Shown: positions 1 to 12,865, counted from the first letter of the stretch. The stretch is 64,000 bases of DNA from Notamacropus eugenii (GCF_028372415.1 NC_092875.1:411565239-411629238), one strand, 5' to 3'. Made by a program: numbers and translations. Notes: generated from the letters alone by a model not told the origin.

Positions 1-735
1 TCATTGCCAGAGCTAGCTCAGCATTTGGGAATTTCCAAAATAAGGTATGAGAGAAGAAAGATATTAGGCTGCATATTAAATTGATACTAAACAGAGCTGT
101 TGTTCGGACTTCACTGTTGTATGCTTCTGAAATGTGGACAGTATATCAGTGTCATGCCAGGAAATTGAGCTACTTCCCCTTGAATTGTCTTAAGAAGGTT
201 CTAAAGATTACATGGCATGATAAGGTACCAGAAACTAATATCCTTTCTTGAATGAACTTCCAAGCATTCAAATTTCAAAGCAGAGAGCACAACTTTGATG
301 AGCTGGCCACATCACCTGAATGCCAAATGCCTGATTACCTAAAAGACTATTTTATAGTGATTTTGCACAAGGCGAGTGCTCACATACTGGTCAGAAGAAG
401 CAATACAAGGAAGCTCTCAGCATCTCTCTGAAGTATTTAGTATTGAGTATGAGACATAGAAGATGCTGGCACAGGACCATTCAGCATGGCATGCCCACTT
501 CAAAGAAGGTCTGCACTCCATGAGTAAAGCAGAATCACAATAGCACTAAGAAAATGCAAGCTGCACAAATCCAGAGACTTTGCCATCCCCAATGTTCATA
601 TGAACTACCTGTGTCTGACCTGTGGTAGAGCCTTCCACGTTCATATCAGACTGATTAGCCATAGCTTGACACACTGTACCCTAATCCAAACATTATATCG
701 TTAGACATCTTCAAAAATGAAGGACATGAAACAAT
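1..735 (+). mobile_element. RTE-like non-LTR retrotransposon, 3' part of ORF plus tail
   Basis: This is a 5'-truncated LINE whose plus strand encodes decayed C-terminal reverse-transcriptase text. Around 115-150 it reads LYASEMWTVY, matching the Y-x-S-E-x-W signature of this group. Near 294-330 it reads AGHIT and MP separated by stops, matching the usual AGHV-x-RMPD motif. Stops and shifts interrupt the frame throughout. The last 220 bases match a second copy at 53058-53300, including the phrase tgtctgacctgtggtag. The element ends with the aatgaaggaca motif found in all tails of this family here. Assignment to RTE is from memory of marsupial repeats; the RT family could be a relative. Confidence 0.7.
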
Positions 736-764
736 ACCAGCTCTTTGTCTCAAGTAGATTTTTT

Positions 765-1370
765 TTTAAAGGGAAAAGGACCCATAAGTACATCAATACC
801 TATAGCAGCTCTTTTTGTGGTGGCAAAGAATTGGAAATTGAGGGGATGCCCACCAACTGGGGAATGGCTGAACAAGTTGTATTATATGATTGTGATGGAA
901 TACAACTGTTATAAGAAATGATGACCAGGATGCTTTCAGAAAACCCGGGAAAGACTTACATGAACTGACGCAAACTGAAGTAAGCAGAACCAGGAGAACA
1001 GCGTACACACTAACAATAATAATGTATGATAATCAATTGTGAAGGATTTAGCTATTCTCAGCAATACAGTAGCCCAAGACAATCTGAAGGACTTATGATG
1101 AAAATGCTGTCCATCTCCAGAGAAAGACTGAATGCTGATCACAGAATTTTAAAACTTCATTTTTCTTGTGTTTTCATTCCTTGTCCAGTTTTTTGTTTCA
1201 CAACCTTACTAATAGGGAAATTTGTTTTGCATGACTGCACAGGTATAACCTATATAAAATTGTTTCCCTTTTCAAGGAGATGAGGAGGAAAGGAGGGAGG
1301 GAAAAAATTTGGAAATATTTTTAAATGAATATTTAAATTATGTTTATATGTAATTGGAAAAAAAAGTGAT
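765..1370 (+). mobile_element. L1 LINE, 3' end (3' UTR) fragment
   Basis: A marsupial-type L1 3' UTR in sense orientation, downstream of and abutting the RTE tail. The stretch gcaaagaattggaaattg through cagaaccaggagaaca is the reverse complement of the 3' portion of the larger minus-strand L1 at 45181-45800. It ends in the A-rich gtaattggaaaaaaaa. Short open frames inside it have no product. It is a 5'-truncated, dead insertion. Confidence 0.8.
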
Positions 1371-1779
1371 GGGAGCCTGGGTGTTATCTCTATAAGCAGT
1401 TGGAAGGCAATGCATGTGAATGATATTGCAGAGATAGAAACAACAGTATTTGGCAACCAATATTATTCATTTGGGAATCATTCAGTCTCTCAAATGTGTC
1501 CTGTATCCATTACAAAAACTCTGGTAAACACACGTAGGATAGGTGATGAAACAAATCTGTATGAATCAATTTGGGTACCATTAACCATGAGTGTCACCTA
1601 TTAAAGAGTCTTTAGGAGTCATTAAAACAATGATGCAGCATCTCCTGTCAGTGATTTTGCAAGAGCCATCTTGTATGCCTGGAACAAACTTCCTTTTTTT
1701 AATCAAGCTAATGGAATATCTCTTTTCCTGTAATACAAACATGGCGCAAGGATCATCTTCCAAAATAAAGCCTTTTCTT

Positions 1780-2020
1780 ATGTCCCCTTGGGTCCGTCCT
1801 TCTAAGCTACAGTGTATTTTATAATTTTTACTTATTTCTATTTATTTGTTTTATATTTATTCTGTCTATATATTTATATATACTTGTCTCCCACACATAC
1901 TATAAATATTTTGTGAATACGGATTATTTCATTCTTTGTACTTGTTTCCCCAGGTTCTAACACTCACACACCAGGAAAAAATTTAATATTTGCTTATTGA
2001 TTGATTGATTGACCTACATG
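1780..2020 (+). mobile_element. L2 LINE 3' end, degraded
   Basis: The segment resembles the L2 3' terminal region: a T-rich stretch, a diverged form of the usual 'aat...gaatac' and 'ctttgta...cccag' text, and a terminal short tandem repeat of tgattgat at about 2000-2013. It is strongly diverged, and the family is called mainly from its end. Confidence 0.45.
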
Positions 2021-2069
2021 CATTGAAGGTACTCTACTAATCCCCTGAGACAGTTTGCAGCTGTCAATT

Positions 2070-2275
2070 AGGTGACTTTGAGAATGGAGTTCGGGTACGA
2101 AGACCTGAGTTCAAACCTAGCCTCAGATACCTATTACCTGTATGACTCTGAGCAAGTTACAGTCTCAGCTTCCTCATCCGTAAAATCAGAACAATAGTAG
2201 TATTTAAGAAGATAAAATATGTAAAGTACCGTGCAACCTTAAAACAGTCTATAAATACTAGCAACTGTCTTTTTT
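2070..2275 (+). mobile_element. MIR-type CORE-SINE
   Basis: In sense order it shows gacctgagttcaaacctag, then a ctgtatgactctgagcaagt phrase, then cttcctcatccgtaaaatc and a 3' part with atataaatacta. This is the standard MIR order of tRNA-like box B, CORE and tail. Confidence 0.7.
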
Positions 2276-3714
2276 TGTTGTTTTTATTAGAGGTCAAGTT
2301 AGCCCAAACCTCCATCGTCTCAGCTATTCCATACATATTGCAGGTTTCTACGTGTTCACATGGGAAGTACATCAGACCTTTGAGTATCCCTAGTACAAAT
2401 CTTAATTCTGAGCAGAGCTGTGCCTTGTTGGAGTTATTCTAAGGGCAGTAAAGTAGCAAGAAGAATCTAGCAATAAAAGCTGTGCTCTACACCTAGGAAA
2501 GGAACATTGCCATCTCTGACACCTTAGGCACATACTGGTGGCCACCCTAAGGAGTTTGGTGCCCCCTGGGAAGCAGATAAGTACTACCCTTCCTTGGGAA
2601 TATGTGATTGTCCCCTTTCTTCCTACTTATTCCTGAAGTAGCTCTAAAAGAATCTGAAAACAACTAAGGGTTAAAGGAAAGCCCTGAATGTCAAATTGAG
2701 AAGTGACAAGAATTTCCATTTTCTTGACATGCTCCTTGGAGAACAGTGACTGCTATTAGGTTGGGTTTGACAGCATTGATAGCTTGTCAATTTGATTAAT
2801 AGAGCACAGTGGTTCCCAATTTTTTTCACTGCCAGGGACCCCTTTGACATCTGACTGAATTTTGCACCCAGCTTCCATTTCACCCACCCCCACAATTTCC
2901 CCTCCCCACTCCACAGCTTTGGAAAGGGGATAGTTTAATCATTGCCAGTTTGGGCAGATGCCAATTTTTATTCCCCTTCCACAGTGCTTTACATACAGCC
3001 AGCATTTCTTTTTTGTGAAATCTCCTTTCCTTTTCTTTTCTGACAAGTGACTGCCAGTCCCTGTTCCTTCAGATTTAAAATATTCCTTCCAAACCCTTTG
3101 CCTTGCTCCAGACTCTAGTGCCTTTTCCTGACCTGATTCCAACTTGGATTTGGGTCCTGGGGAGTCCTAGGAAGATAAAAGAACGATAGGACTGGGATGA
3201 CTGGGTAACTCTTCAGTTTTAGCCTCATCCAATCTACTAAAGGCAAGAAGACAGAAAGGGCCTAGTCTTGTCAGACAGTTTCGTGTTCTTCAACATTTTA
3301 AGAGAAAAAGCTATGAAATTCTTCCTGAGAACACTTCTAAAATAACATGTTTGTACACATAGGTTGTATCTCTGCATGGCACCAGAGCAGTTAGTTAGAA
3401 AGGGAAAGAATTCATTCAGACTGGCAATTTGGTGTCATATAGACCAATGGGAAAGAATCTTTGACGGAATTTTGACATTTTTTTTTATAAATGAACATGT
3501 AGCATAGCCATTGCATTTATTATCAGTAGGCATTTTGCTAACATATAACAATTACATAAGCGTAAATACAAGTTAGTGAAGAGTGATTTAGCATAAGTAA
3601 TCACAAATATATGATAGGTGGAGAGGAAAGCTTCAATAAGGATATAGAATATTTTCTTAAGTTATTATAGTATGACAGTAATTGAAATTTCCATAGATGC
3701 ATAGTTTACCTAAA
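2276..3714. other. Unassigned intergenic sequence
   Basis: No gene is supportable here. At 2807-2819 the sequence CAGTGGTTCCCAA followed by a ggacccctttgaca phrase looks like one end of a hAT-type (Charlie-like) DNA transposon, but no matching opposite end was found. The remainder shows no repeat I recognise. Confidence 0.35.
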
Positions 3715-3985
3715 ACTTCAAGATTTGTATAGCACTTCACATGCTTTGTTGGATTTAATCCTTATAACAACCTTGTCAAATAGGGATTTTAGATATTCAG
3801 AACTTCTTTTTGATAGATGAGGAAAAAAGACCAAGGGATATTACATTAAATGAATTGTCGATATTCAGTCATTCTCTTTTGGTGGGTGGGAGGAAGATGT
3901 GATTTGAACTCAGGGCTGTCCTGTAACTCTAAGTGAGGAATGCCTTCCACTTCATTATGCTGCCTCTTGCCATGATTAGTACACG
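3715..3985 (-). mobile_element. MIR3-like CORE-SINE, antisense
   Basis: In antisense order it contains tagcacttcacatgc, a 'ccttataacaaccttgt' phrase, a 'gatgaggaaaaaagacc' phrase and gatttgaactcaggg ending in ctgcctc. This is the common marsupial MIR3/CORE layout read from its minus strand. Confidence 0.65.
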
Positions 3986-4319
3986 AGCTTCAGAGATCTC
4001 CCTCAATCCCTGTAAAGTATTTTATTGCTGAGCATTATGTAATTTCATTAACTAATTTTACAAGACTAGAGATCCATTGTGGCTTTCCTTTTAATGTAAC
4101 TGTAAGCACAATAAAATTGGAAGAACTGATCAAGATCCGTCTGGATGGTGATGCTTATTTTTAACAAAAATTCGTTATTACATAGATTTAAGTATTACTT
4201 TGTCAAATTATGTCCCGAAAGAAGAAAAGCAATGTTTTATAAGGGAGAAATGCTAGCTCTTAAACTGTAAAGTAGATAGCAGGTATTCCCTTTTTCCTTA
4301 CTGATTGACTTCTCACCCC

Positions 4320-5440
4320 ATCACTCACCTGAAATATTTATTCAAAGTTGCCGATGATCTTTTAATTGCTGTGTCCCTTTTAAGCTTACACATTCCTTTC
4401 CCTCTCTGCAACATTTTCTTCAAATTGATCACCTTCTCCTCCAAGATACCTTATCCTCACTTACTTCTGTGACAAAACTGACTGCTAGCTTGACGGCTAC
4501 ATGTCAAACCAGCATTCCTCAGCCTTCTTTACTGATTCATCATCTATCATATGCTTCCTTAGTGTGGAAAGTCTCCTCAGATTTGTCCTGAACCTTCTTT
4601 TCTTCTCCTTACACACTCTTTCAGAGACTACATCAGCTTTCATAAATTCAAATATCACTTGTAATCTAATGAATCTCAAATCCATAAATCCAACTCTAAT
4701 TACTCTCATAAACTCTACTTAACCTATCTTAAGAGTGTCTCATTTTAGATATTCTGTAAGCATCTCAAACTCAGCTTGTTCAAAATTTTATCTTCCTTGC
4801 TAAGTCTTCCCTTCCTCTAAAACTCTCTTTTTTTTTTGTTGAAAGCACCACCATGTTTTCAATAACACAAGTTATTAACCTCAAAATATCACTCTTGCTT
4901 CATGATATATTAAGTGCCAAGTTACGTGTATTTTACTTTCATATTTTTTCCCATCTGTTGACTCATACAACTACTACCTCAGTTTAGGTCCTCCTTCATT
5001 TGAACTATTACATTAGCTTCTAAATTGTCCTTTTTGCCTTTGATAAATCTCCCTTACAGCTCTCAAAATGTCGAAAGAACAGGTCTGATTATGCAAACCC
5101 CTTTGTCAAAAACACAATCTCTACGCATTTTGTAGGATAAGCCTTCATTTAAACTGATATTTATGTATCTCTGCTATCTGTCTCTGAACTCCCTTTGTCA
5201 TTTATTAATAAACTTCATATTCTAGCCTAAGTGAATTGCTTGCTATTTCTCTTTCTATTCCATCTCCTACCTCCATACTTTTATATAATCCATTGTACCT
5301 GCATGAAAACCTGCATGAAATACTATATTTCTGGTATTCTCACCTCTCAGAATTGGTGTCTTGGTGCCACCATAAGGTCTTAACTGCTCCTAGGAATTGT
5401 CAGTATATTCCCCCTCCTCAATTTCCTTTGGAAGACATTC
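4320..5440 (+). mobile_element. L2 LINE, 3' ORF2 and tail, degraded
   Basis: A long run of C/T-rich text follows the L2 3' region in order: a 'cttctaaattgtcc' phrase, 'aggtctgattatgcaa' (L2: caggtctgaccatgtca), a 'ttgcttgctatttctc' phrase (L2: tacttgctgttcctc) and 'cctctcagaattgg' (L2: cctcttagaatccc). Short open frames in it are shadows of this relic. Boundaries are approximate. Confidence 0.65.
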
Positions 5441-5469
5441 ATTAAATGACCTCAGTGGCACTATATCTC

Positions 5470-5850
5470 TAACAAGTGGCTACCTAGAACTCTGGTGATA
5501 ATTAACTTATCTCCATAGTCATCTTATTATTCCTCTTTGGGATGGTTCTAATTGCTAGAAAAAATTTCCTCACATCTAGCTGAAGTATATACATTCTTGG
5601 AAATTCCATCTGTTACCTCTAAATCTTCTTCTGGCTAAAAGCAAAACAAATAAAGCCACATTTCCCCAGATGGGGAAATTGAAGACAGTTATCAAGTCAC
5701 TCTAAGCCTTCTTTCTTTTCATAAGGTTAAATAACTCTAATCTAACCAATCCTTCTGTGGCATGGATTTACCATCTTGGTCAACTTCACTTGGATGCATT
5801 TCAGTTTGACAGCTTCCTTTCTAAATGATTTGAAAGCAATTTTTTCATAT
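5470..5850 (-). mobile_element. CR1/L3-type LINE fragment, antisense
   Basis: Antisense text matches the CR1/L3 3' ORF2 region. It has 'aaaaaatttcctcacatct', then a 'cataaggttaaataactctaa' phrase, then 'cttctgtggcatgga' and 'ttcagtttgacagcttcc'. These are decayed forms of the highly conserved CR1 segment encoding the C-terminus. A sense copy of the same region lies at 60065-60640. Confidence 0.55.
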
Positions 5851-5930
5851 AGAGTCTGATCAGGCTAAAGAAAAAAAATTATAAAGATTAATTCATTTGG
5901 AACACTTAATAAAATATGAGAAAATGTTGT

Positions 5931-5972
5931 CATCATCATCATCACCACCACCACCAACAGCAACAAAAATCA
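5931..5972. repeat. Trinucleotide tract (ATC/ACC/AAC)
   Basis: A short impure trinucleotide run of catcatcatcatcaccacca type followed by caacagcaac. Confidence 0.8.
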
Positions 5973-6958
5973 TACCAAGCAGCAATTACAAGAATTGATT
6001 GAACAGTTACTTAATAAATACTTGTTGAATTGAGAACCTGAACAATACTCTCATTCACTCAAAATCATTGTGACAGACCTTGAGGAGTTGACAGTTATGC
6101 ACCAAAGATAAGAAGGTTCACAGTCATCCATCGGAGTAATTATATACCCAAGACTATATAAGAATATCAAGAAATAGTTATGTTACTGATTACTGATGAA
6201 GTACATGTGGTTGAGACAAGGCCTATGAAGTAGGCATGAAGAATCCTATGGGTGTACGAATTATTGGAAATGATCCCTGGTTGTTCTTAATAGAGAATGT
6301 TGATAACTGTGGAATGCATACTGTTGAGAAGATAATGTTGATAGAGTGTTAGTATTGGGTCAGGTGAATAGTGTGTATTAGATAGAGTTCATATTAAGTA
6401 ATTCAACAAGGTGAAAACTGAAGGATTGTGATTCAGTATGTTTTGAGTAAATGAAAGTACTGTCCAGGTTCTTAATTCAACAAACATTTATTAAACATCT
6501 ACAATGTATCAAGCACAGAGTTCTCCAGGAAATTGGAAATTGTGCTTTGAATCATGAAGTAGAAACCACCATTGAAGTTGGATTGCTTCAAAGATGAACC
6601 CCCCTTTAGAAAAAATGGGGGTGATTGAAAAGTAGATTGCATCTAGCTGCTAAAATTGAGATACATTGTATCCTAATGTTAACCCCCATGTGGGAATTCT
6701 AACACTTGTGTACTATGATATTGAATCACTGAGAGATGCACATATCTAACTGGCACAGTAAGTACTCCCTCTCACTTTGAATGGAAAAAGAAAGCACCCA
6801 AAGTGGCACCAAAGAATAAATTGTTAGTGATTAAGCTTGAGAGCATGTGGTAGTGAGTCTGTTATAAAGCTTTATCTCTTCCTTGAAGTAATTTATAAAT
6901 TTACACGCTAATAAGAACATAATAAATATTCTCTGACTTATAATTTAATTGGTGTTGG
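5973..6958. other. Unassigned intergenic sequence
   Basis: I see no gene. At 6475-6545 the phrase caacaaacatttattaaac followed by a 'tatcaagcacaga' phrase is an antisense L2 3' tip. The rest is AT-rich and unrecognised. Confidence 0.4.
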
Positions 6959-6959
6959 G

Positions 6960-7165
6960 AGCTCTCAGGAAGGAATTTCCTCTACCAATGCAGATTGCCA
7001 CTTTATTTTAACTTATCATCTTAAACTATTGTCTAGGAGCACTGAGAATCCTTGCTCAGGATCACAGAACCAGTAAGTGTCAGACAGGAGACTTGAATCC
7101 AGATCTTCCTGCTTCAGAAATAAGGTTTCTATCCCCTTCACCATGCTGCCTCTACCACACAGACA
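6960..7165 (-). mobile_element. MIR-like CORE-SINE, antisense
   Basis: The antisense MIR core is seen as 'ttgctcaggatcacagaac' and 'gacttgaatccagatcttcc', ending 'ccatgctgcctct'. The 5' part is poorly preserved. Confidence 0.55.
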
Positions 7166-7439
7166 GGCTTTCATCATATGACTTAAAACTACTTTTTCGA
7201 CCTTATTTCCAACTACTCCCCAACAGAAATTCTCAACACCATCAAGAAAAAATAGCCTAGAAACTATCCTGTTCTATTCCTTCCCTGAAGAAATAATCCT
7301 GGAAAAGACTTTAACTTTAAAAAAGGTAGATAAAAATTCAAGGCAACAAATTCTATATCCTAAATGAATGATATAAACAATATATACTAGAAGAGTTTGA
7401 GGATGGAGGAGAACCATACAAGGAGATCTATGTGGAGAG

Positions 7440-7580
7440 TGGTTTGTGAGTTATCTTTTTTATTATTAAATTTTATTTTTAATTTATGGAATAAAACAAG
7501 CATTTCCATAACACAGTGCAATAAAAATAATGAATGACTGCACATGAAAATGCAGATCTACTATGTACAACTGGAAAAAA
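7440..7580. mobile_element. Possible marsupial L1 3' UTR fragment
   Basis: The phrase aataaaacaagcatttccat followed by 'gcagatctactatgtacaac' is one I recall as recurrent in marsupial genomes, probably from an L1 3' UTR. The orientation and exact family are uncertain. Confidence 0.35.
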
Positions 7581-8399
7581 AAGTGGGACTTAAAAAACTA
7601 AAATAAAGGCAAGAGTACATTCTGTAAAGGAAGCAATGCCTCAATCAACTTTGTGCAAATAGAAATGTGTGTGGCACGATCATGGAAGGACTGGACCATT
7701 GTGAATGAAGTTGGAAAGGCCAGTTTAAGTCGGATTGCGATGGTTTAAAATGTCAGTACTTTAATCTGTGAACTCTAAGGAGTCATTAAAGATGTATTTT
7801 GTTTTATTTTTGAGTAGAAGCGTATGTGAAACAATAATTACAGGAATATTATTCTAATGTTAATGGGTTTTAGAAGAAGTTAGGGAGGCATGTAGTAGTA
7901 TACTAAAAGAGGAAGTGAAAAGCAAAGAATGAATGTAAAATATAGCAGGAAGAAGAAACAAATTGAACTTTGTGAGTGTTTCACTGTAGTTGGGGAGGAA
8001 AAGAGAGTTTTAATGAAATAAGTTGTACATGTAGTGTTTATGGTTGAAGTCCGCAGAAAAATAAGATCACTAAAAGAGGAGACCAAGGCACTAAGGACTA
8101 TGCAAAGGTAAAAGTTGGAGCTAATAAAGCAGACAGAGGAGAAATAGCCAGAAAACTGGAGGAAACAATTTTCTTATGTCTTGGAAATAAAGGAAAAAGG
8201 GCCTTTCAAGAAAAGAGGGTTTTTTGTCTTAATTGTCAAGATTTTTGTTTGTTTTAATAATTTTAAGTCAATACAGTCCAGGTTCTTATAGTGTGTCATC
8301 ACTGAACTGAGAATTGGGAGAAAATTCCAGGTTCAACTTCACAGATCTGTAGTGCAAAGCAACTGGGAGCCCTGGTGAAATGAAGAACATGATAGTACA
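7581..8399. other. Unassigned intergenic sequence
   Basis: AT-rich DNA without a recognisable gene or repeat. The open frame on the minus strand at 7880-8086 has no family features. Confidence 0.4.
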
Positions 8400-8585
8400 G
8401 TCAGGGAATGTTAAAATTAGGAGGAATTTTTAAAAGTCATCTAGATAAAGTTATCTAATTATCTAATCCATTCATTTTACAGATGAGAAAATAAAGACCT
8501 CAAGCACGTAAGTGACTAGCCTTAGGTACATAGCCAGTCAGACCTTGGTAAAGACCAGAAGCCTACCCTATGTAAGCTGACATGA
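8400..8585 (-). mobile_element. MIR-like CORE-SINE, antisense
   Basis: The antisense CORE is visible as ttttacagatgagaaaataa, then 'aagtgactagccttaggt' and 'cagtcagacctt'. This is the reverse of the MIR ctcatctgtaaaatg and gtgtgaccttgggcaa motifs. Confidence 0.55.
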
Positions 8586-8960
8586 TTCTGTATTATAAGG
8601 ATGAGCTCTCAGATAGTTAATAAGATTACATAGCTTTTTAAGTTCTAATTTAGGACACCATAAGAAAAAATAATATAAGTACCCTCTTTAGCCTTTTCTA
8701 AAACAAACAAAAGAAAAATAGGTCTGCTGTAGGAGTGCTCCCAATTATAGGGGTTCCTTACAAAAAAAGAATCTTTGGGAAACATTTTCAGTGACCACAG
8801 TGAACTGTTGGTGAAGAAAGCCTACTTTTCTCAGAAGAGTTCATAGAATATAGGTATAGAATGAGATGTTTGTAAACCTTCTGTAGTGGTCAAGGTGGTT
8901 TGTTTGGCTTAACAATATTTTTTGTTACCAGTTAGAGCCATAAGCGGTGTTGGGTTGGAA

Positions 8961-9140
8961 GAGAGATAGGCAGAGAAAGAAAGACAGAGACAGAGACAGA
9001 GACAGACAGAGGCAGACACTCAGAGAGAGACAGAGACAAAGACACAGAGACAAAAACATAGAAAGATAGAGAGAAGACATTGAGATATAGACAGTTAACA
9101 ATACAGAGAGACAGATGGAGAGACAGAGAGAGAAAGGGTG
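8961..9140. repeat. Degenerate GACAGA/GAGA-rich simple repeat
   Basis: About 180 bases built from interleaved gacaga, gagaga and gacaaag units, purine-rich on the plus strand. The 89-codon Leu/Ser/Cys-rich minus frame across it is a translation artefact. Confidence 0.9.
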
Positions 9141-9426
9141 CCTATACTTCTCTATATATGATTTTGCAAATTGATGACCAATCCAATATTCCATTTCTTA
9201 AAGATTGAGTCCCTAACTTGTTCTAGTTAGTGGTCTCATAACATGGGTCCTATTGCCTATCCCCCGTCATTATGAGAGTCTTTGCTAATTACTGCCAGAC
9301 CTCACTGATGTAGAACATTTACCTATATAGATGTTTTTTTTTCATTTGCCTGTCACCAAATTCCCTGGATATTAATCACACCTTTCCAGAACTTCTCATA
9401 GAGTTATGATGACAGATAACCAACAA

Positions 9427-9478
9427 AACACACACACACGCACACACGCACGCACGCACACACATGCACACACACACT
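9427..9478. repeat. (CA)n microsatellite with CG interruptions
   Basis: Alternating CA with repeated cgca interruptions, typical of a mutated dinucleotide tract that retains CpG. Confidence 0.95.
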
Positions 9479-9645
9479 AGACTTGGATTTCAGAAAATCT
9501 ATATACTTGAATGTCTCTAACTAGGCATATGACCTTCTGCATATCATTTTATTCTCTCATTTAATTTTCACAACCAGTAAAATAAGGGACTTGGATGATG
9601 CCTGAGGCTTCTTCCAATCTAACTCCTATGAATCTATGTTCTTTT
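9479..9645 (+). mobile_element. MIR-like CORE-SINE
   Basis: The sense order is 'ggcatatgaccttctgcat', 'ttcacaaccagtaaaataag', 'gacttggatgatgcctgagg' and 'cttccaatctaactcctatg'. It matches the marsupial MIR variant ending in ggtcccttccagctctaaat. Confidence 0.6.
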
Positions 9646-10915
9646 TATTTTAATCTGGAATTTCCAGCTCACCTGCCTTAGCTCTCCCTTCCTCAACTCC
9701 CTGGGATGTATTTTTTCTATTTTCAGGTTACTCCAATTATATATGTCTACTACCTGCTCTTTGGTACTAATAAAAAAAAAATGTTATGTGAAGGATCAGA
9801 AAATGATCAGGGCCTTAATTCTTTTCAGAGATGAGGTTAGTCTTTTCCCTCAAGTCCTTAGGGGTTTCCCCCCATTATTTCCTTGTATTCCCATTATATT
9901 ACAGTCACATTTAAATGGAGGGAATCTTAGAGTAGTGTTTCCCTTTTGCCCATTTTTTAAATAAAGATAAGGACAGCTTCTTTTAAGAACTAATTGACTT
10001 TCTTGCAATGCAACATAGATTTTAACTATTTAGCAAGAGATAAAGTGAAGAAGCTTTATGACTTCATAAAAGGGGTATATGCTTTCAAAAGATGGAGGCA
10101 CTTCATCACATATAGGTACAGCACAGGCAGTAACATCCCCAATATGCAAACAGGTCATATTCCAAAATTCATTTGAAAATAAGTTATTTAGAAGCTGGAA
10201 AGCATTCCCCTGGGAAACAGTGACACATGTGTTTTGTTCCCAACACAAAATCTCAAACAGCCCTTAATGCACCTTAAGTAGCTTAATAACAGTGCTAATT
10301 GGAGTTCTTCGTAGTAGGAGCAGGACATTAATACATGTGATAGGAGCAAAAGAAAAAACATTTCTTTCCCAAATTCTGGGCACAGAGCTTACCATAGACA
10401 ATATTTTAGAAAATGTCAAGTTGTGGACTTGTAGTGTTAGTTTTTGAGGGGGAGGAGGAGGGGACGGAAAGGAACTTTCTTAGCTCCTTACAGCACTCTT
10501 ACAGTTCCTAAAACCTTCTCCTGTTTTGTCCATCTCTGATCTGCCCTAATTTGAGTATGGACATCAGTGAATTACCTTTATGCTATATATTAAAAAAAAA
10601 ATCATTAACGGTGTGAATCTCCTAGCATCTCAGTGAGGAATGAGTCCTGATTAGATACCTTTCACTAAGTGAACATGCTAATCCTTCCAGAAGTACTTGA
10701 ACTTTCAGAGGTGGACTATTGTTTATTACTTGTGGGCCTATGGGTAGGATAACCAAGTGAAGTACTGTGAAATGATTCAAAAATGCCAGAGAAAATATTT
10801 AGGGCATGATCTGTACCTATTCAAAAATTTTCATAGTATGTAAATAGTTCTTTTTTTTCCTTTTAAAGCTTTCTTACTTTATGTTCTTTTCTTGTATATT
10901 AGTCTCAGTTCTTGT
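9646..10915. other. Unassigned intergenic sequence
   Basis: No gene is supportable. Overlapping open frames on both strands at 9994-10267 show no family motif. I recognise no repeat in this stretch. Confidence 0.4.
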
Positions 10916-11697
10916 ACAAGAATTTACATTACTAAGAACAAAAGGTCAGGAATGTCAAGGAAACCAGGGGAGGAAAAGTTATTCAGAAAAAAGAGATTTA
11001 GCAGTATCAGACTTAAACTATATTATAAGGTGAGAGCATTGTTAAAGTGTAAAATGGATAATTTTGATTATTTTAAATTAAAATTTTCTTGTATAAATAA
11101 AAAAACCCAACATAGCCAAGATTAGAAGGAAAGAAGAAAATTCAGGGGAAAAACTTTTATAGACAATCTCTCAGAATGTGATTGGTTAGAATATTGCTAT
11201 GAAGTAGGATATGCTGAGCTGGGTAACTAAAAAAAAACATTTAAATACTTGGATCTATGAAGGAAGATGCTATCTATCTTCAAAGAAAGAGATCACAAGT
11301 GTAAATATGCAAAATATGATCTTACATATATTTGTATGAGTATATATATGTATGTTTACAGATTTTTATATATAGTATGTATATATATGTATGTATGTAT
11401 ATAAACACATACTGTATACATGTGTATGTTTCATTGTAGCCTTTTTGAGGGTGAGTTGGGTGAGAGCAGGGAGGGGAATAAAGTAAAAAGTGCACAGTAG
11501 AGAACAAAAGAAAACCTACAGTGAAGCAAAGAAAAGATGGGTAGCTTGGAAAATATTGTGTAGTATTTATCATATAGGTTTTCTCAAAATGAAAAATTAT
11601 TGGTTTGTATTGAATCTCCTTATGTTCTGCCAATTATTTTCTGGCTTTGTTTTTGAGTTGAATGTGAATAAAAATTTGCAAAAAACATAAATAAATG
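10916..11697 (+). mobile_element. L1 LINE, ORF2 3' end plus 3' UTR
   Basis: Sense L1. 'aagaacaaaaggtcaggaat' and then 'cagacttaaactatattata' match the ORF2 stretch encoding the conserved L-K-L-Y-Y-K region. This is followed by a different L1 3' UTR type ('acttggatctatgaaggaag'). It closes at 'aaaaatttgcaaaaaacat' with an A-rich end. An (ATGT)n tract lies inside. Stops and shifts make it inactive. Confidence 0.65.
11328..11432. repeat. (ATGT/TATA)n tract
   Basis: An impure alternating purine-pyrimidine run of tatg and tata units within the L1 3' UTR. Confidence 0.85.
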
Positions 11698-12865
11698 AGA
11701 ATCTTAAAAAGTGTGTATTTCTTAAGATCAGTGATAAAATCTTCTTCATCTCTGCATCTCTTTAGGCATCTAGCAGAAGCATTGTATAAAGTTGAATCTT
11801 AAGAAGTGTTCTTGGTTTCACATCTTTCTCCTTTCAAAGATTTTCTGAAACTTCTAATTTTTTTTTTACATACACTTTGAAGGGTGGTATGATCAGGAGC
11901 TCTGATGATTGGGGAAATAAGGAAAGTATGGCTTGACGAGCAGACGCAATGGGACCATATTGGTATGTAAATATCATTTCTGTATATTACATAGTGAAAG
12001 CTGAGATGACAAGTAGTGTGTTATGAACTCCAGTCTTTAAGTTACCTAAAATTAATTTCACTATTGGCATTCTCAATTTATATCCTCATCTGTTCACCAA
12101 TGAGTTGACACAGTACTAGAAAAATAGAACCACATCTATATGTATATTCTCTGTATATATATGAAATCCAAAGATTAAAAAAAAATCAGTGTTAAATGGC
12201 AACACAAGTTGAAGGTTCTCCTTGGAGTGACAAAGAAAACGTATGTTTACCTTGGACTCAAAGGATACTGAAAGCCATTGTGAAGGATTATTTCCTTATA
12301 CATCTGGGTATTTAATCTTGTACTGCTCACAATGAATACACATGAACAAATTACTATGAAGATAAATGTGATATATACTAGGATCTATTGTGGAGAAAAG
12401 AAATAGACCTTATGAAGAATTGTCATAATACTCTAAAATCAATCAATATATCCTGATACGTGGTAACTTCAAAACAAATGTGGTTACAGGGTAAAGTGAT
12501 TAATATTATATTTGATTTGGAATCAAGAAACAAAAGAAGTTAAAGAACATGCCTAATTATCAAAATTCTCACCATGAGTACTTTCACATATCATGTATCC
12601 TTTATTCGAGAAGGGAATCTTAATATGGTGACCACTGCAAGAACTAAATAATACTGTTAAAATAAATTGTCTATAATTTAAGACAGGAAAACTTACATAA
12701 TGGGAATTTTCAAGTCAACTTCCTTTGAAAACTCAGATCATCAAGTCATTGAGGCTAAAGTCAATGTAAATACAAAAGTAGATCAAAGGAAATACTGCAT
12801 CTGATCACATCAGTTTCAAACTGACCTATTTAAATTCTTAATTATGAAAATATTAATCCCTGCAG
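11698..12865. other. Unassigned intergenic sequence
   Basis: AT-rich sequence with no gene or repeat I can name. Confidence 0.4.

Noticed and set aside
8925..9194. 89-codon Leu/Ser/Cys-rich minus-strand frame with apparent membrane segments
   Set aside because: It is the translation of a GACAGA simple repeat, not a membrane protein.
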